A DNA stretch of 64,000 nt from Anodontia alba. Lineage: Eukaryota; Mollusca; Bivalvia; Lucinida; Lucinidae. The translations under genes and the position numbers were made by a program. The DNA is taken from assembly GCA_964016985.1 (NCBI GenBank), contig OZ024823.1, positions 136,234,112 to 136,298,111 of the forward strand. Reading direction: 5' to 3'. The notes below the pieces were generated by a model, which was given only the letters and a program-made list of their open reading frames with translations, ran no database searches and had not been told where the DNA came from. The stretch's first letter is position 1, and the number at the start of each line of letters is the position of its first letter. Below, piece by piece: positions 43,861 through 54,515 of this stretch.

Positions 43861-44374
43861 GAATGAGCCACGACAAAACAAACAAAGCATCTTTGCACCA
43901 GCGAAGACACAGACCACACAGGGCATCAACCCATTCTGATCAGTCTTCGCGCGCTCTATGGGTAGCTAAGGACCCAAGGTTTCTTCATGCGGACAGCCAT
44001 CACGAAAACATGCCTATATAATTTTGACCCCCTTAAACCCCACTTTTATAAAGTAAAACTGGGGTTTACAGGGGTATACATTATTTTTCTTATTTCTGCT
44101 CAAAATATAGATTGTGGTACTCGTTAGAACCGCCTCGTCGAGGCGGTTCTAACGAGTACCCACAATTTATGTTTTGAGCAGAAATATGTAACATATAGGA
44201 TTTTTTTATCTGAAAATTTTCATTTTTTGGTGGTAAAATTGTCAGTATATTTGAATAGGCTTCTTTTCGTAATGAAAGACTCGGATCAGACTCGGCGGAT
44301 GCCCAAGCTGATATTAGTCTTCGCTTGGTGCGCAGTCACTTTGCTGGTTTTGTCAAGTCGCGGCTCTAATGTCT
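43861..44374. mobile_element. Family E foldback, copy E6, split by MITE A
   Basis: Left part (43861-43997): atgagccacgacaaaacaaa ... accagcgaagacacagac ... tcatgcggacagc. Right part (44275-44374): aaagactcggatcagactcg ... ttggtgcgcagtcac ... tggttttgtcaagtcgcgg. The two outer ends are inverted copies. Family A copy 24 sits between gcggacagc and aaagactc, where unbroken family members read gcggacagcgaagactc. Confidence 0.75.
43998..44274 (+). mobile_element. Family A MITE, copy 24, inserted in E6
   Basis: Full-length. One palindrome arm lacks a G (tgtggtactcg). The ends CATCACGAAAACATGCC and TTTTCGTAATG lie directly against E6 sequence with no duplicated bases that I can see. Confidence 0.93.
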
Positions 44375-45004
44375 CGAAATAACAGAATGTGGCTATAAGA
44401 TTTTGCTGCATGGGGCTAGATACATTTGGGCGACCTTCTGCAATGTTTTACAAAGTAGACATTTTTGTAACTTCCTGTTTGCTTTCAGGCACACAAAGTC
44501 CCTTTTGATCATGGGCCTATTCTTAAAGGAAAGATTTGCTTCCAATCCGTTTGGAGTAGATTCCTTTCAGAATGGGGCAAAACAATTTTGAAAGTCAGGG
44601 TTTCCTTTGAAATCGTAGCTATTCCCCTACTATTATACTTTTATTTATTTATTTATTTATTTATGACAAATATTATTAAATTTCACCTGATGGGTTAGCC
44701 TTTAAAAAACATAACGGTAGATAGATATCGGAAAGTATCGAAGATTGAAAAAAAAGCTCCCGTAGAAATATTCTTTTTCTTATTGCATGTACATAATTCA
44801 AAGGTATAGTCTTATTGTAATGTATATATCTGGAGAAAAATAAATACTTTTTTTTTAAGTCAAAATAGGTTGGTTCTTTCTACAGATATTGAAAGGAAAC
44901 GATTTCAGACGTTAGGGGTGATTTTGACAAATTCCGAGTAACAACCCTATCACAGACCTAGTCAGCGTCAGTGCATATGTAAAAAGTACGAAACACCGGT
45001 AGTG
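44375..45004. other. Unassigned; TTTA run and a family I trace
   Basis: (TTTA)n at 44643-44664. A family I-like piece (aggaaagatttgcttccaat ... ttcagaatgggg) lies at about 44500-44585. The 62-codon frame there is not a gene. Confidence 0.4.
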
Positions 45005-45225
45005 ACATTTCAACTTCATTAATTCAAGATTTCAACTTCTAGAATTCACGATTTCAACTTCACGAATTCATGATTTCAACTTCACGAATTCACGAATTCA
45101 ACTTCACGAATTCACGAATTCAACTTCACGAATTCAACTTCACTAATTCACGAATTCAACTTCACGAAATCACGAATTCAACTTCACGAATTCAACAGTT
45201 GAATTCGTAAATTTGAATTCATGAA
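45005..45225. repeat. EcoRI-rich 22-bp minisatellite
   Basis: The unit attcaacttcacgaattcac + ga repeats with variants and contains GAATTC. The right end turns into an inverted partner (ttgaattcgtaaatttgaat), making the array partly palindromic. Confidence 0.9.
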
Positions 45226-45289
45226 TTGATTCAGAAGATATGGAGTATACATAAAAACGAAAGTGATTCGAACGGACAGACAACTTAAG

Positions 45290-45460
45290 AACAATGGATA
45301 TATTTTCCGGTGAGGTAACTCTGTCAAAATTAATTTGCCTCCCTTTTGAAATGGGTCTGCCATAAAAGGAAAGAATCTGCTCCAATTGGGAGGAAATTCT
45401 CTCCTTTTAGAGTATGCCCCTTTTTAGAAGGGGGTTGATGTGTAGGAAAAGAAACAGTCT
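45290..45460. mobile_element. Family I foldback, copy I4
   Basis: tttgaaatgggtctgccata, aaaggaaagaatctgctcc, then the complementary ggaggaaattctctcctttt, agagtatgccccttt. The stem is clear and the outer ends are uncertain. Confidence 0.6.
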
Positions 45461-45581
45461 TACAGGAATTGTCTAAAACGACAGAAAGTCTATCATGTAT
45501 AGTCAGTCCCCTTAAAAAATCAGTGTACCCCTAAAAAGGTCGTTTGCTGGAAATGTAAACGAGTACTTTGTTAGCGGACCA

Positions 45582-45842
45582 CATCACCAAAACACGCCTA
45601 TATAATTTTGACCCCCCTTAAACCCCACTTTTATATAGTAAAACTGGGGTTTACAGGAGTATACATTAGTTTGCTTATTTTGCTAAAACACATAGATTGT
45701 GGGTACTCGTTAGAACTGCCTCACCGAGGCTGTTCTAATGGGTACCCACAATCTATGTTTTGAGCAAAAATATGAAGAATATCTGATTTTCTTTTTATCT
45801 GAAAATTTTCATTTATATTTGAATAGGCATGTATTTGGAATG
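45582..45842 (+). mobile_element. Family A MITE, copy 25
   Basis: 261 bp. Left end CATCACCAAAACACGCC. The palindrome has several mismatches (gaactgcctc, gaggctgttctaatggg). The right half is shortened and ends GTATTTGGAATG. Confidence 0.88.
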
Positions 45843-45916
45843 AAGAGTGCCCTAATGAGACTGTCATCACGTGACCTTCAAAATATCCAAGATTCCGATT
45901 CTCCGTTTTACATATA

Positions 45917-45978
45917 ATGTAGAAATAACGTCGATTCAACGTTGATTCAACGTTATTTCAACATTTTTTGCGTGCTGG
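45917..45978. mobile_element. Family H fragment, copy H5
   Basis: agaaataacgtcgattcaac then gttgattcaacgttatttca and a CTGG end. The left terminal part is lost. Confidence 0.6.
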
Positions 45979-45987
45979 ATGGAACAG

Positions 45988-46186
45988 GGTGAACGCGGTT
46001 GACACTAAAGAATATCTTACCGAACAGAACAGCAAATACCCTGTCAGACTATGGGAATGCTCAGACTTATCAGGGCCTTCTTTTTTTCCATATGACCAAA
46101 CTACCGCATTTCTCAGTTTAGTTGGCATCTATTTTTATTCTCCTGACGCGGCGCAAAAGAAAGTTAATGAGATTCAGTTTATTCAG
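45988..46186 (+). CDS. Possible internal exon of an unidentified gene
   Basis: An open frame gives VNAVDTKEYLTEQNSKYPVR, then LWECSDLSGPSFFPYDQ, then FLSLVGIYFYSPDAAQKKVN and EIQFIQ. The next bases are GTAAGAGG, a strong 5' splice-site match (46187 onward). An AG acceptor candidate lies at 45986-45987 after a modest T-rich stretch inside foldback H5. Base composition is richer in G+C than its flanks, and the peptide is not low-complexity. I recognise no domain. The frame also reads on past the donor to 46327, with more AT-rich codons. If it is an exon, it starts in phase with one base of a split codon and ends on a codon boundary. No partner exon was found. It could equally be a chance frame of 119 codons. 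Confidence 0.3.
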
Positions 46187-47101
46187 GTAAGAGGAAAGAC
46201 AGTCATTTATCATCCCGGAGTTTATAATACGTGTGAAATTTATGTTAGCATCAATATGCATATTTATAAATATATTGTCTTGCTATCTGTATATCTTAAT
46301 GTACATTTGAACCACGTCAGGTCATAAAGGAACCTTAGCATGCATGCTGTCAGCGAGGACCAGTCTATGCAATGGATAAACAAAAAGACTTATAGGCCTT
46401 AGTTTCGAAGTTTGATTAATAGTATCTGGTATTTCTACAAATATCGTTGAAAGTTGTATTTAGATGGCGCTACATACATGCTCGAATATTTTATTGCGTT
46501 TTTATTGCATTAAGGATGTCCTTTTTTTCTACGGCACGACCAAGAGCTATAAATATACTTTCGGCTACAATTTAAAATGGATCGTGTCAAGTAAAAAAAC
46601 GTCTTCGAACGAGCAAAGTGCGCAGATTCAGATCATTCTGCGCATGCTCAAAGTATCATCAGGGCATTTGCTGTCCATTCATGCATTCTGTAGTATCCAA
46701 TTATTCTGAACAGACTGCGCAAATTCAGGGTCTTCACTGTCCGCATACGCCCGAAGAAACAGTTTCACATGGCGCGGCCCAAAATGGTCTTAAAATGCAA
46801 AGGCCTATCAACTGGTCTATAAAAAGTCACAAAACATGTATAATTAACTTACTTGATAAACTGCTGTATGAATACTATTAATAAAATTTATTAATAAAAC
46901 ATTAAAATAGAACATCTTGTTTTTATTGGAAATGAATAATGGTTTTACTAATATTGACAGGTAGGTATGACCGGTTATTTATTCAAAGGGGATTGTCCAA
47001 TAAATAATATTAATCCACCCAGTTGTGATGACATTACGACATAGTCGGTATTACATATATCACCTGCCGTATTTCGCCTGAGTATTGGACAGACAGGCCG
47101 G
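46187..47101. other. Mostly unassigned; family E'-like traces
   Basis: 46610-46760 contains gtgcgcagattcagatcatt ... gcgcatgctcaaagtatcat ... gggtcttcactgtccgcat, similar to 18380-18480. The remainder is not assigned. Confidence 0.35.
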
Positions 47102-47172
47102 AGCGAACAGTGTAGATCCAGATCAGACGCCACAGAACGCAGCGTCTGATCAGGATCTACAATGTTTCGTAC
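47085..47172. repeat. Family C core, copy C10, with other flanks
   Basis: gtattggacagacaggccgg on the left resembles the end of element C11. The core aacagtgtagatccagatca + gacgccacagaacgcagcgt + complement is a nearly perfect hairpin. Confidence 0.65.
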
Positions 47173-48394
47173 TCATCCAGCAGTTTTTAAACAAGGTCAA
47201 TACGTAGTAAAATGGAGTTGTTAAAATTTAGGGCAAGTTTAGTAAGGAAATTAAGTGTCCCAATATTAAGGGGGAATACGCTATCTGATCTACCTGGTTC
47301 ACGTTTTCTATGCATTGTGCTCTGGAGAAAAGTGGGATCTCCGTCTCTCCAGAGGTCCAGCATTCGTTCCTTCCGTGACTACGATTTTCCTCACTAGCAA
47401 GAGGGTATCTTATTTGCACAGTTCTTCCTGTGGGGGTTTGACCGATCGGTGATGTCATTATTTTCACACGTTTTCGAGTTTTATGACCTGGTGTATGTGT
47501 TGCTACCTTGTGTTCACATATGGTCTGACTGATTTGAAACTTTGCACATGCTTAGGACACTATCTGCAAAAATGCATAATTATGATAGTGATATTTTCAA
47601 CCGATTATTTCCGATTTATTTCGGAGTTTTCTTTGTAGTCTTGTATGGCGGATTTATATTGTAATATTCAGTGTGTAGAATAAAATCCTTGTACTATTGT
47701 TTAAAAGTGATTAATTTTGAAATGGCTTGTGTCTGCAGCAGAATAGGGACATCGACTGTAAAAAAAAATACATCCTTGATAGATGGTCATTGTACTTTAG
47801 GATTTGTGAGGGGTTAGAATTTTGAAATCAGAAAGAAAAAGCGTGTGACCTACCTATATAGTGACATGGACGTCAAAAACTAAACACACCAGTTGTACAG
47901 CTATACCCAACTAAGATGACATGACGGATTGCCCATTTCACCGAGACGGATTGCCTATTTCACGGCACATGTGGCATAAATTTTTGTGATAAAATGAAGG
48001 TTTACTTTTAATATATAGAGTAATAAAAGGCCCGCAGATATTAGTGTATGTGTGGTGATAGGACTTCTTAAGATAACAAGTTTTAGAGTATCACCGACGA
48101 AGTGATCAAAATGTGTTTGCAAAACGCGAATGCCAAGAACTTGTGCATTCGTAGTGTAAGAGTCTTCGACTTTCTCCTGCAGAAAGCTTGTATACTGATC
48201 GATGAATTGAATGCTCCGATCATACAGCTCAGATGCGCAGATTTAACAGGATCCTTGCTTTTTGAATATAGATTAAGGGCTGTTTGTGCATGACGTTGTC
48301 CATTTGTAGCTGAGAGGTAAAATGGCGAAGTTCAATTTAGGTTATTTATGTACAGCTGTGATAATCACCTTTTAAGGCAAAAAGATACATTTTC
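47173..48394. other. 1.2 kb without recognised features
   Basis: Short frames at 47212-47467 (both strands) and 48102-48293 show no domains. Possibly unique DNA. Confidence 0.35.
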
Positions 48395-48540
48395 AATGGA
48401 GAGAACTCTGTCAGACTGTTTGTATTCCTTTTGAAAAAGAGTCTACTGTAAAAGGAAAGAATTTGCCCTATGGGTAGACCCCTTTCCAGACAGGGTGTGT
48501 CGTGCAGAAAACAAAACAGGAAGTCACAAACATTGTCTCC
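48395..48540. mobile_element. Family I foldback, copy I5
   Basis: gagaactctgtcagactgtt ... aaaaagagtctactgtaaaa, ggaaagaatttgccctatgg, then gtagacccctttccagacag. The right arm is shortened. Confidence 0.55.
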
Positions 48541-48666
48541 CTTGCAGAAAATGGCACAAATGCGCTTAGTATATCCAGTCACTTTTTGATCTTCCATGGA
48601 ATTACTAGTTTCTTAATACTCGCAGATTGTTCTTTAGGAGTACGAAAGGGAGGGGACACTTCTGAC

Positions 48667-48888
48667 TTAACGACATTTTCAGTACATTTTAAGCATTCTA
48701 ACATCTTATTATTATTATTATTATTATTATTATAATTATTATTATCAGAAAAAATAAGGCCTGACATTTCATGTAAATCGTTTGCTAGGCAGACGATTCA
48801 CATGCAATGTCAAGACTTATTTTCTATGAAATTAATGATAAAAAAAAAATGTTTTTGTTGCGATTTTGCTTGGCGCTTTAACGGTTAA
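48667..48888. mobile_element. Family G foldback, copy G9
   Basis: TTAA at 48667-48670 and 48885-48888. The stem cctgacatttcatgtaaatc, gtttgctaggcagac, then the complement. An (ATT)n run at 48708-48746 sits in the left half. It shares the variant stem with G13. Confidence 0.65.
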
Positions 48889-49635
48889 ATTATATAATGC
48901 TAACCGGTTTAATTAGCATTCTCAGTCGACTACCGAACTTTCTTCAGCAGATCATTAAAGATAACAAGAAGCATCTTCGAAAAAGAACATAAGCGACGAG
49001 GAATAGTAGATAATATTTTTGCAGTTTAGTAAGGGCTGGGGCTGATCATGTGGGATATGAACTCCTGTGACAAGCCACGTCTATGTGAGACTGACTATGC
49101 GCTCTTGGATGCTGTTCTCAACATGAAGTGAACCTCCCCAAGAGACTATATATAAGTTTCATGATGATCATGTAAGGACTGAAGTAGTTATATCGCTCAG
49201 AAAGTTAAATGTAGGTATTTTGTCGATGAGATGTAACTGGAAATGGCAAGTTCTTGAACTTGTCTGAGATTTAATGCCTGTCCTGCAAGTTTCATGAAGA
49301 GTGTATCACTGAAAACCGAATGATTTATACGACTGAGAAAGATTTCTCATCATATTCGGTTACCATAGCAAGCAACGTCACATATGATTTGCATGAAGCA
49401 GATATGCCCTAAATCCCATACCCAGTGCATGCTGTATAAATAATCTAACTGAGATAGGCGGAATCCATGATAGCTAATGTAGAACTTTTCAACAAGGCAT
49501 TACTTCCATACATATGAACTGATTTTAATAACAATTCCGCCAAAATGCTTGGTTATAGAATATCTTTGATATGCCTGTGTCAACGATTACGGAGAAATAA
49601 TACACTTATAAGCATGGCAGTTCTTTCAAAATTGT
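48889..49635. other. No gene supported; weak molluscan-type repeat
   Basis: Sequences such as caagtttcatgaagagtgta and aagtttcatgatgatcatgt (49160-49310) recur in similar words, as in decayed dispersed repeats. No second clear copy is present in the window. Confidence 0.3.
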
Positions 49636-49790
49636 TTAGTCTCTCTTATGAAAATGGGTCTACCCTAACAGGAAACATTTGCACCCACAGGAAACAACAG
49701 CTTCCCTTTTAGAATAGACCACTTTTAAGAAGGGCATTGGCGTACAATAAAGCATACAGGAAGTCACAAAAGAGAAATAGAGGGAAATCC
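49636..49790. mobile_element. Family I foldback, copy I6
   Basis: aaaatgggtctaccctaaca, ggaaacatttgcaccc, and the complementary cttcccttttagaatagacc then acttttaagaaggg. Confidence 0.58.
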
Positions 49791-49816
49791 CAGAAGTGCG
49801 TCCAGTCCCATTAAAA

Positions 49817-50053
49817 CCTGGGCCCATTTGTTTAAAGCATCGTTAGCTGAACGAGCTCGTTTATGACTGTTACTTAACTGGTTTAGGTAAATAAACTATT
49901 GTATTACATTGATATTTTTACTGAGAAAAAAATGGGAAGCTTCTGCATATTTTTTTTTCAGCAAAACTATCAATTTATTTTCAATATTTCAAGACAGAAA
50001 TTTTACCGTGACGTTAGCTAACAACTTCGCAAAGTTTTGAACAGCTGGACCCT
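49817..50053. mobile_element. Family N foldback, copy N1
   Basis: Terminal repeats cctgggcccatttgtttaaa + gcatcgttagctgaacgagc and, inverted, gacgttagctaacaac ... ttttgaacagctggacc. Another end of the type GGGCCC-AGTTGTTCAAAG is at 51350-51411. Confidence 0.65.
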
Positions 50054-50098
50054 ACGTTTGTTATTGTAGCATCACCTTCCTCTGTAAATCATGCGCAC

Positions 50099-50380
50099 CA
50101 TTACGAAAACACGCCTATTCAAATATATAGAAAAAAAAAATCACCTGCAAAAACTGAAAATTTTCAGATAAAAACTCAGATATTTTTCATATTTCTGCTC
50201 ATAACATAGATTGTTGGTACTCGTTAGAACCGCCTCGCCGAGGCGGTTCTAACGAATACCCACAATCTATGTTTTTGAGCAGAAATAAGAAAAATAATGT
50301 ATACCCCTGTAAACCCCAGACTTACTATATAAAAGTGGGGTTTAAGGGGGTCAAAATTATATAGGCATGTTTTCGTGATG
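50099..50380 (-). mobile_element. Family A MITE, copy 26
   Basis: Full-length with an A-run in the left half (atagaaaaaaaaatcacc). One palindrome arm reads gttggtactcg. Ends CATTACGAAAACACGCC and TTTTCGTGATG. Confidence 0.92.
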
Positions 50381-50814
50381 TATATAATTTAGAAAAGCTA
50401 CAAGCTAGACGCCGCATATATACACAAACATACGTTTTATCATGAGGAGGTGACTACACTTAAATGCATTTTTCCCGTCATTAATAATTTCATATTTAAT
50501 TATTTCACTTTTACATATGCCATGCATACATTACAATTTGTAAATCAACATTAAGAACAATAATACCGTAATATCTAATTGAATTCATCTTAGATTTTCA
50601 TAAATATGAAATAAAAAGAATTTACTAGTTCGATTTAAAACTAAAAATATCTGGTCACGCGTATGTAAATGTGTCAGAGTAATTTCAATGAATCATTTTT
50701 TGTATTTCATGAAGATTTGTAATATATCCTTTTCCTTATTTATTGCATTTTAATATCACGATCAGGTGTTCATATCAAATATGTCGTGTGTTTGTATCGT
50801 ACATGCAATAAGTA
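50381..50814. other. No recognised feature
   Basis: Unassigned AT-rich sequence. Confidence 0.35.
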
Positions 50815-51093
50815 CATTACGAAAACAAGCCTATTCAAATATACTGAAAATTTTACCACCAAAAAATGAATATTTTCAGATAAAAATTCTGATATTTTTT
50901 CATATTTCAGCTCAAAACATAGATTGTGAGTACTTGTTAGAACCGCCTCGATGAGGCGGTTCTAACGAGTACCCACAATCTATGTTTTTGAGCAGAAATA
51001 AGAAAAATAATGTATACCCCTGTAAACCCCAGTTTTACTATATAAAAGTGGGGTTTTAAGGGGTCAAAATTATATAGGCATGTTTTCGTGATG
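50815..51093 (-). mobile_element. Family A MITE, copy 27
   Basis: Full-length, same orientation as copy 26. Palindrome tip cctcgatgagg. The C-rich block has ggggttttaagggg instead of ggggtttaaggggg. Confidence 0.93.
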
Positions 51094-51189
51094 AAGTGCT
51101 CCCTTGTCATGTGTTTTGGTCCCCCTTCAAGAAAGTGTGTATAAACGTACTCTATAGGGTGGACAACTCTGTCCTGTTGTCCTGTAGCA

Positions 51190-51411
51190 CAACCTTAGCG
51201 TTCGTTAAGGTATCGTTAAAACTTTGACCATTAAATATGGCATATATGCTAATATTTATGTTGAATAAATGATTTGCAAAAGCTACGCACGGTTTTCAGC
51301 AAAAATACCTGTGAATTAGATACTTACTACTTTGTACTTACTAGAACAGTTAACATTCTGACCACTAACGAGCTCGTTAAGCTAACGACGCTTTGAACAA
51401 CTGGGCCCTGG
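51190..51411. mobile_element. Family N foldback, copy N2
   Basis: The right end ctaacgacgctttgaacaac + tgggccctgg is clear. The left half (ttagcgttcgttaaggtatc) is diverged, so the start is approximate. Confidence 0.5.
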
Positions 51412-51769
51412 TTTGCAGTGTATTGTTTATGGGTTTTACAGTATCAAGCTCAGGACACGTTACACTTGTTGGTTCTGTACGTATATAAAACCCGGATGTG
51501 TTCATTTTTGTTTTTCTTTTCGTTCTCCACGGTGCAGATTTGGCCAGGTTTTACAAGTAGGTTTAATAATGAACAGGTTTGTCTGTCTTTTGCTATTGCC
51601 TTATTATATGCAGTATTCAGTTTTGTCTATGTTCAACATTGTTCAGAGATTTACTTTAATGTTACTAATGGCGCTTCGTGTTTAAATTAACGTGTCAGTT
51701 CTCAAGAACATTCTAATGAAACCGCGTACATACTATACATGCCTTATAGTGGTCATCCATTGAACCCTA
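51412..51769. other. No gene supported
   Basis: Two overlapping 90-codon frames at 51413-51690 occupy the same T-rich bases in different frames. Neither shows a domain. Confidence 0.4.
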
Positions 51770-51820
51770 CACCCCCCCCCCCCCACACACCCCCCCCATC
51801 CCCCCCCCCCCCCCCCCCGC
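51770..51820. repeat. C-rich low-complexity tract
   Basis: Runs of C broken by CACACAC and ATC. G-quadruplex potential on the minus strand (inference). Confidence 0.95.
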
Positions 51821-52139
51821 AAGTAATGTGCCTCCGGTGATAAATGTACAGTAGGAAGCTTATCAACAATGCTAAAAATGTCTCGAAATATGATAATCGA
51901 TTATAGATCACTCCTTTTGTTTAAATTATAGCGTTACATCACCATTAACGCCAGTTGCGAGGCATAAATCTACATGTACTAACACACAGATTTGAATTTC
52001 AAAATTTTACAGGTTATGTGACCTTTCTGTTCTTCTTCAAAATATGTTTTATCATTACCAATGTTTGTATAGGTGAAATTAAAAGTACTTAATTGAACGA
52101 AACGAAACTAGAATGTGTCTTTTAGCAACTGTTTTGAAA

Positions 52140-52322
52140 TTAAACTTGACCACTCTATGGGCAAATGCAACAGACGGCAAATTGACATTTTTTCTGATTT
52201 ATCCCAGAAAACAGGCTTTGAAAAAACCGTTCGAATTGCCTCCAGATTTGCGCGAACTGTCAAAGCCTGTTTTCTGGGGAAAACTGCCGTCTACTAAATT
52301 TGCCTTGCATGCTTCGCGTTAA
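52140..52322. mobile_element. Family G TTAA foldback, copy G10
   Basis: TTAA at both ends. The stem cccagaaaacaggctttg + a is perfect with its partner, and the tip (ttgcctccagatttgcgcga) differs from other members. Two overlapping small frames are by-products. Confidence 0.72.
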
Positions 52323-52486
52323 TCTTGTTGAATAATAAATTTGTCAAGAGTAAACTTACATAGATTTCTTTGAGCTAAAGAAAACCTTAAGGTGCACCAA
52401 TAGTAGAAATTTGAATAGTAGGAACACAAAATTAGTACCAGTTATCGAGAGTGTTCGATTTCTGACTGTCAAAGAGACAAGTATTC

Positions 52487-52699
52487 TTAACTCTTTCACT
52501 GCCACAGGCAATAATAATAGTTTTTGCAAACAGCATAGATCCAGATCAGACGGCTCATATCAGCCGTCTCATCTGGATCTATGCTGTTTGACATTCAATC
52601 TTTCAACTTTACGTATAAACTTCTTTTCAAGCAATAGTTTGTTAAAAAAAGAAAAGCAGACGACAAATGTCGTCTGAAATTTGGCGCCGAAAGAGTTAA
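52487..52699. mobile_element. TTAA foldback D6
   Basis: TTAA at both ends, terminal repeats CTCTTTCACTGCC and GGCGCCGAAAGAG. The core is gcatagatccagatcagacg + gctcatatcagc + complement: outer stem like family D, different inner stem. The right half holds a small gcagacgacaaatgtcgtct hairpin. Confidence 0.78.
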
Positions 52700-52714
52700 A
52701 GGGACACACTTTCA

Positions 52715-52870
52715 GTTGAGCCAATTGTATCAGAGTGGTTTGCCTTCCTTCTGACAAGAGGTCTACTCTAAACGGACAGAATTTGCTCCCACAGTGAGCA
52801 AAATCCTTCCTTTTAGAGTAGACCCCTTTTCAGAATGGGCTTAGTCTGTCGGTATGCAAATCGGAAGTCC
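52715..52870. mobile_element. Family I foldback, copy I7
   Basis: gacaagaggtctactctaaa, cggacagaatttgctccca, then tgagcaaaatccttcctttt and agagtagacccctttt. The clearest stem of the family, starting about 15 bp after D6. Confidence 0.65.
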
Positions 52871-53844
52871 CAAAAGTTGATCCTGACACATTAATGTTGT
52901 GAAACTAATTTCCATGTAATTGAAACAATAAAATATTGTTTAAACCAAAAGTTGTCCCCTTTTACCACACGGCCGAAAATCTACCAAGTTTACCGAATCT
53001 CTTTAATATATTCCTCATACTTTTGCTATGAATCGGAGAAAACATTCAGGAGCGTGCATAAAAGTCAAAATTATAAACAGCTACTACTTATCTCTGTAAC
53101 AGAGTAATTTATTATAATCATTTTAATGATAAAGACATAATTTGCGACGTGATATTCGAAATAACGCCTTACCGTCCATGTATATACTGAAGACAAAGAC
53201 TCAGATCAGACTGTGGGCTGCGCAGTGTGATCCGAGTCTGTCTTGTCGTACACATAGTCCCTTAACATGAGAAATTCACATCTCAAGTGGAAAGAACCCT
53301 GATCTGACATGGTGCGCAACTGGCTCTTTCAGTCATGAAGGAGCTACCTTTTAGCTTGCTATGTATCATTAGTGTCTTTCTTTTTGTACAGAATAAAGAC
53401 AACCACAGTGCAATATGCATACATCTTTATGCACGATCTAATTAGGAAGGAATCCCATCATGAGGAAATGGATGTCATATGAGAACAAAGAAGGCTGGGA
53501 ATAGTCAAAGTGTGATCAGAATATGATGATTTTTTTTCTTTTCATTTCTGTAAAAAGGGCTCTTATGTAATATGCGGACAATGCAGGCCCTGATCAGCCT
53601 GCGCATAAGCGCAGGCTGATCTGGGCCTTCGTTGTCCGCTTACAGAAACAATGGATTCTGTAGTATGTGTCGACGATCGTAAAATGCCCAGAGTAGACTG
53701 CATTGATGCGCACGCAGATCTGGAACTATGTTATAAACAAAATGAATAAGTGTCCTTTCCATGTAGTAAAGAAGTGTCCATGAAGAGACACAATCACAGA
53801 AGATAGACTACCAATGATGCCAAGAGGAAGTGTAAACAAACCAA
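52871..53844. other. Unassigned apart from two palindromes
   Basis: A family E-like piece (agactcagatcagactgtgg ... tgtgatccgagtct) lies at 53192-53242 and an E' hairpin at 53570-53645. No gene is supported. Confidence 0.4.
53570..53645. repeat. Family E' palindrome
   Basis: atgcggacaatgcaggccct + gatcagcctgcgcat + aagcgcaggctgatc + tgggccttcgttgtccgc. Near-perfect hairpin. Confidence 0.75.
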
Positions 53845-54048
53845 AACAGACAATACCCACGACACAAACCTATAAAGGACAATACCTAGAACACAAACCC
53901 ATGACCGACAATAACCACACAATACAAAGCCATGACGGATAATACCCATAACACAAACCCATGACGGACAATACCCACAACACAAACCCATGACGGACAA
54001 TATCCACAACACAAACCCATGACAGACAATACCCACAACACAAACCAT
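53845..54048. repeat. 29-bp minisatellite, about 7 units
   Basis: The unit acccatgacggacaatacc + cacaacacaa repeats with substitutions. Long minus-strand frames (Cys/Val/Gly-rich) are repeat translations. Confidence 0.93.
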
Positions 54049-54515
54049 AGAAAAGCAGCTCCTTCTTCCTCTAGTAGATGATCACAATGCCATAAATGAC
54101 CCATTAAATACAAGAATAAGACAAAGAACTGGACAAAACATGAAGAAAGCCAGCAGCGAGCAGCGAGTAGCCACAAGATCTCACAAAGAACGAACACTAG
54201 AGCCTCCGCCATAGAACGGTCAGTAGTAACAAGAGGCATATTCAAAAAAATTTGTCGGCCGTCGCTTTATTTTAAGTTTAAATATTTTGTATATTCTTAC
54301 CAAGAAGTCTCTTATAATTCCCAGTGAATGATTTCATTTTAACATATTTTATATGTATAAATATGTGGAAGTGAGACTATAATAAATAAATATTCTGTTC
54401 AGTTCTATTTGTTCGCAGCAGCAATCTCTGTTTTGTATTTTTGTCTTTTTGTTGCAAGCTGGGATTGGTATAATTAGTAGTAGTAGTAGTAGTAGTAATT
54501 GTAGTATTTGTTTTC
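54049..54515. other. Possible family Q fragment, (TAG)n run
   Basis: The minus strand of 54180-54225 (ttactactgaccgttctatg then gcggagg) resembles the gaccgttctaaggcggt start of Q. (TAG)n lies at 54475-54496. Confidence 0.4.

Noticed and set aside
51413..51690. Two 90-codon overlapping plus-strand frames
   Set aside because: They occupy the same bases in different frames with no domain in either. T-rich composition explains both.
53794..54245. Cys/Val-rich secreted protein on the minus strand
   Set aside because: Most of the frame is translation of the 29-bp minisatellite, and the rest is a decayed repeat.
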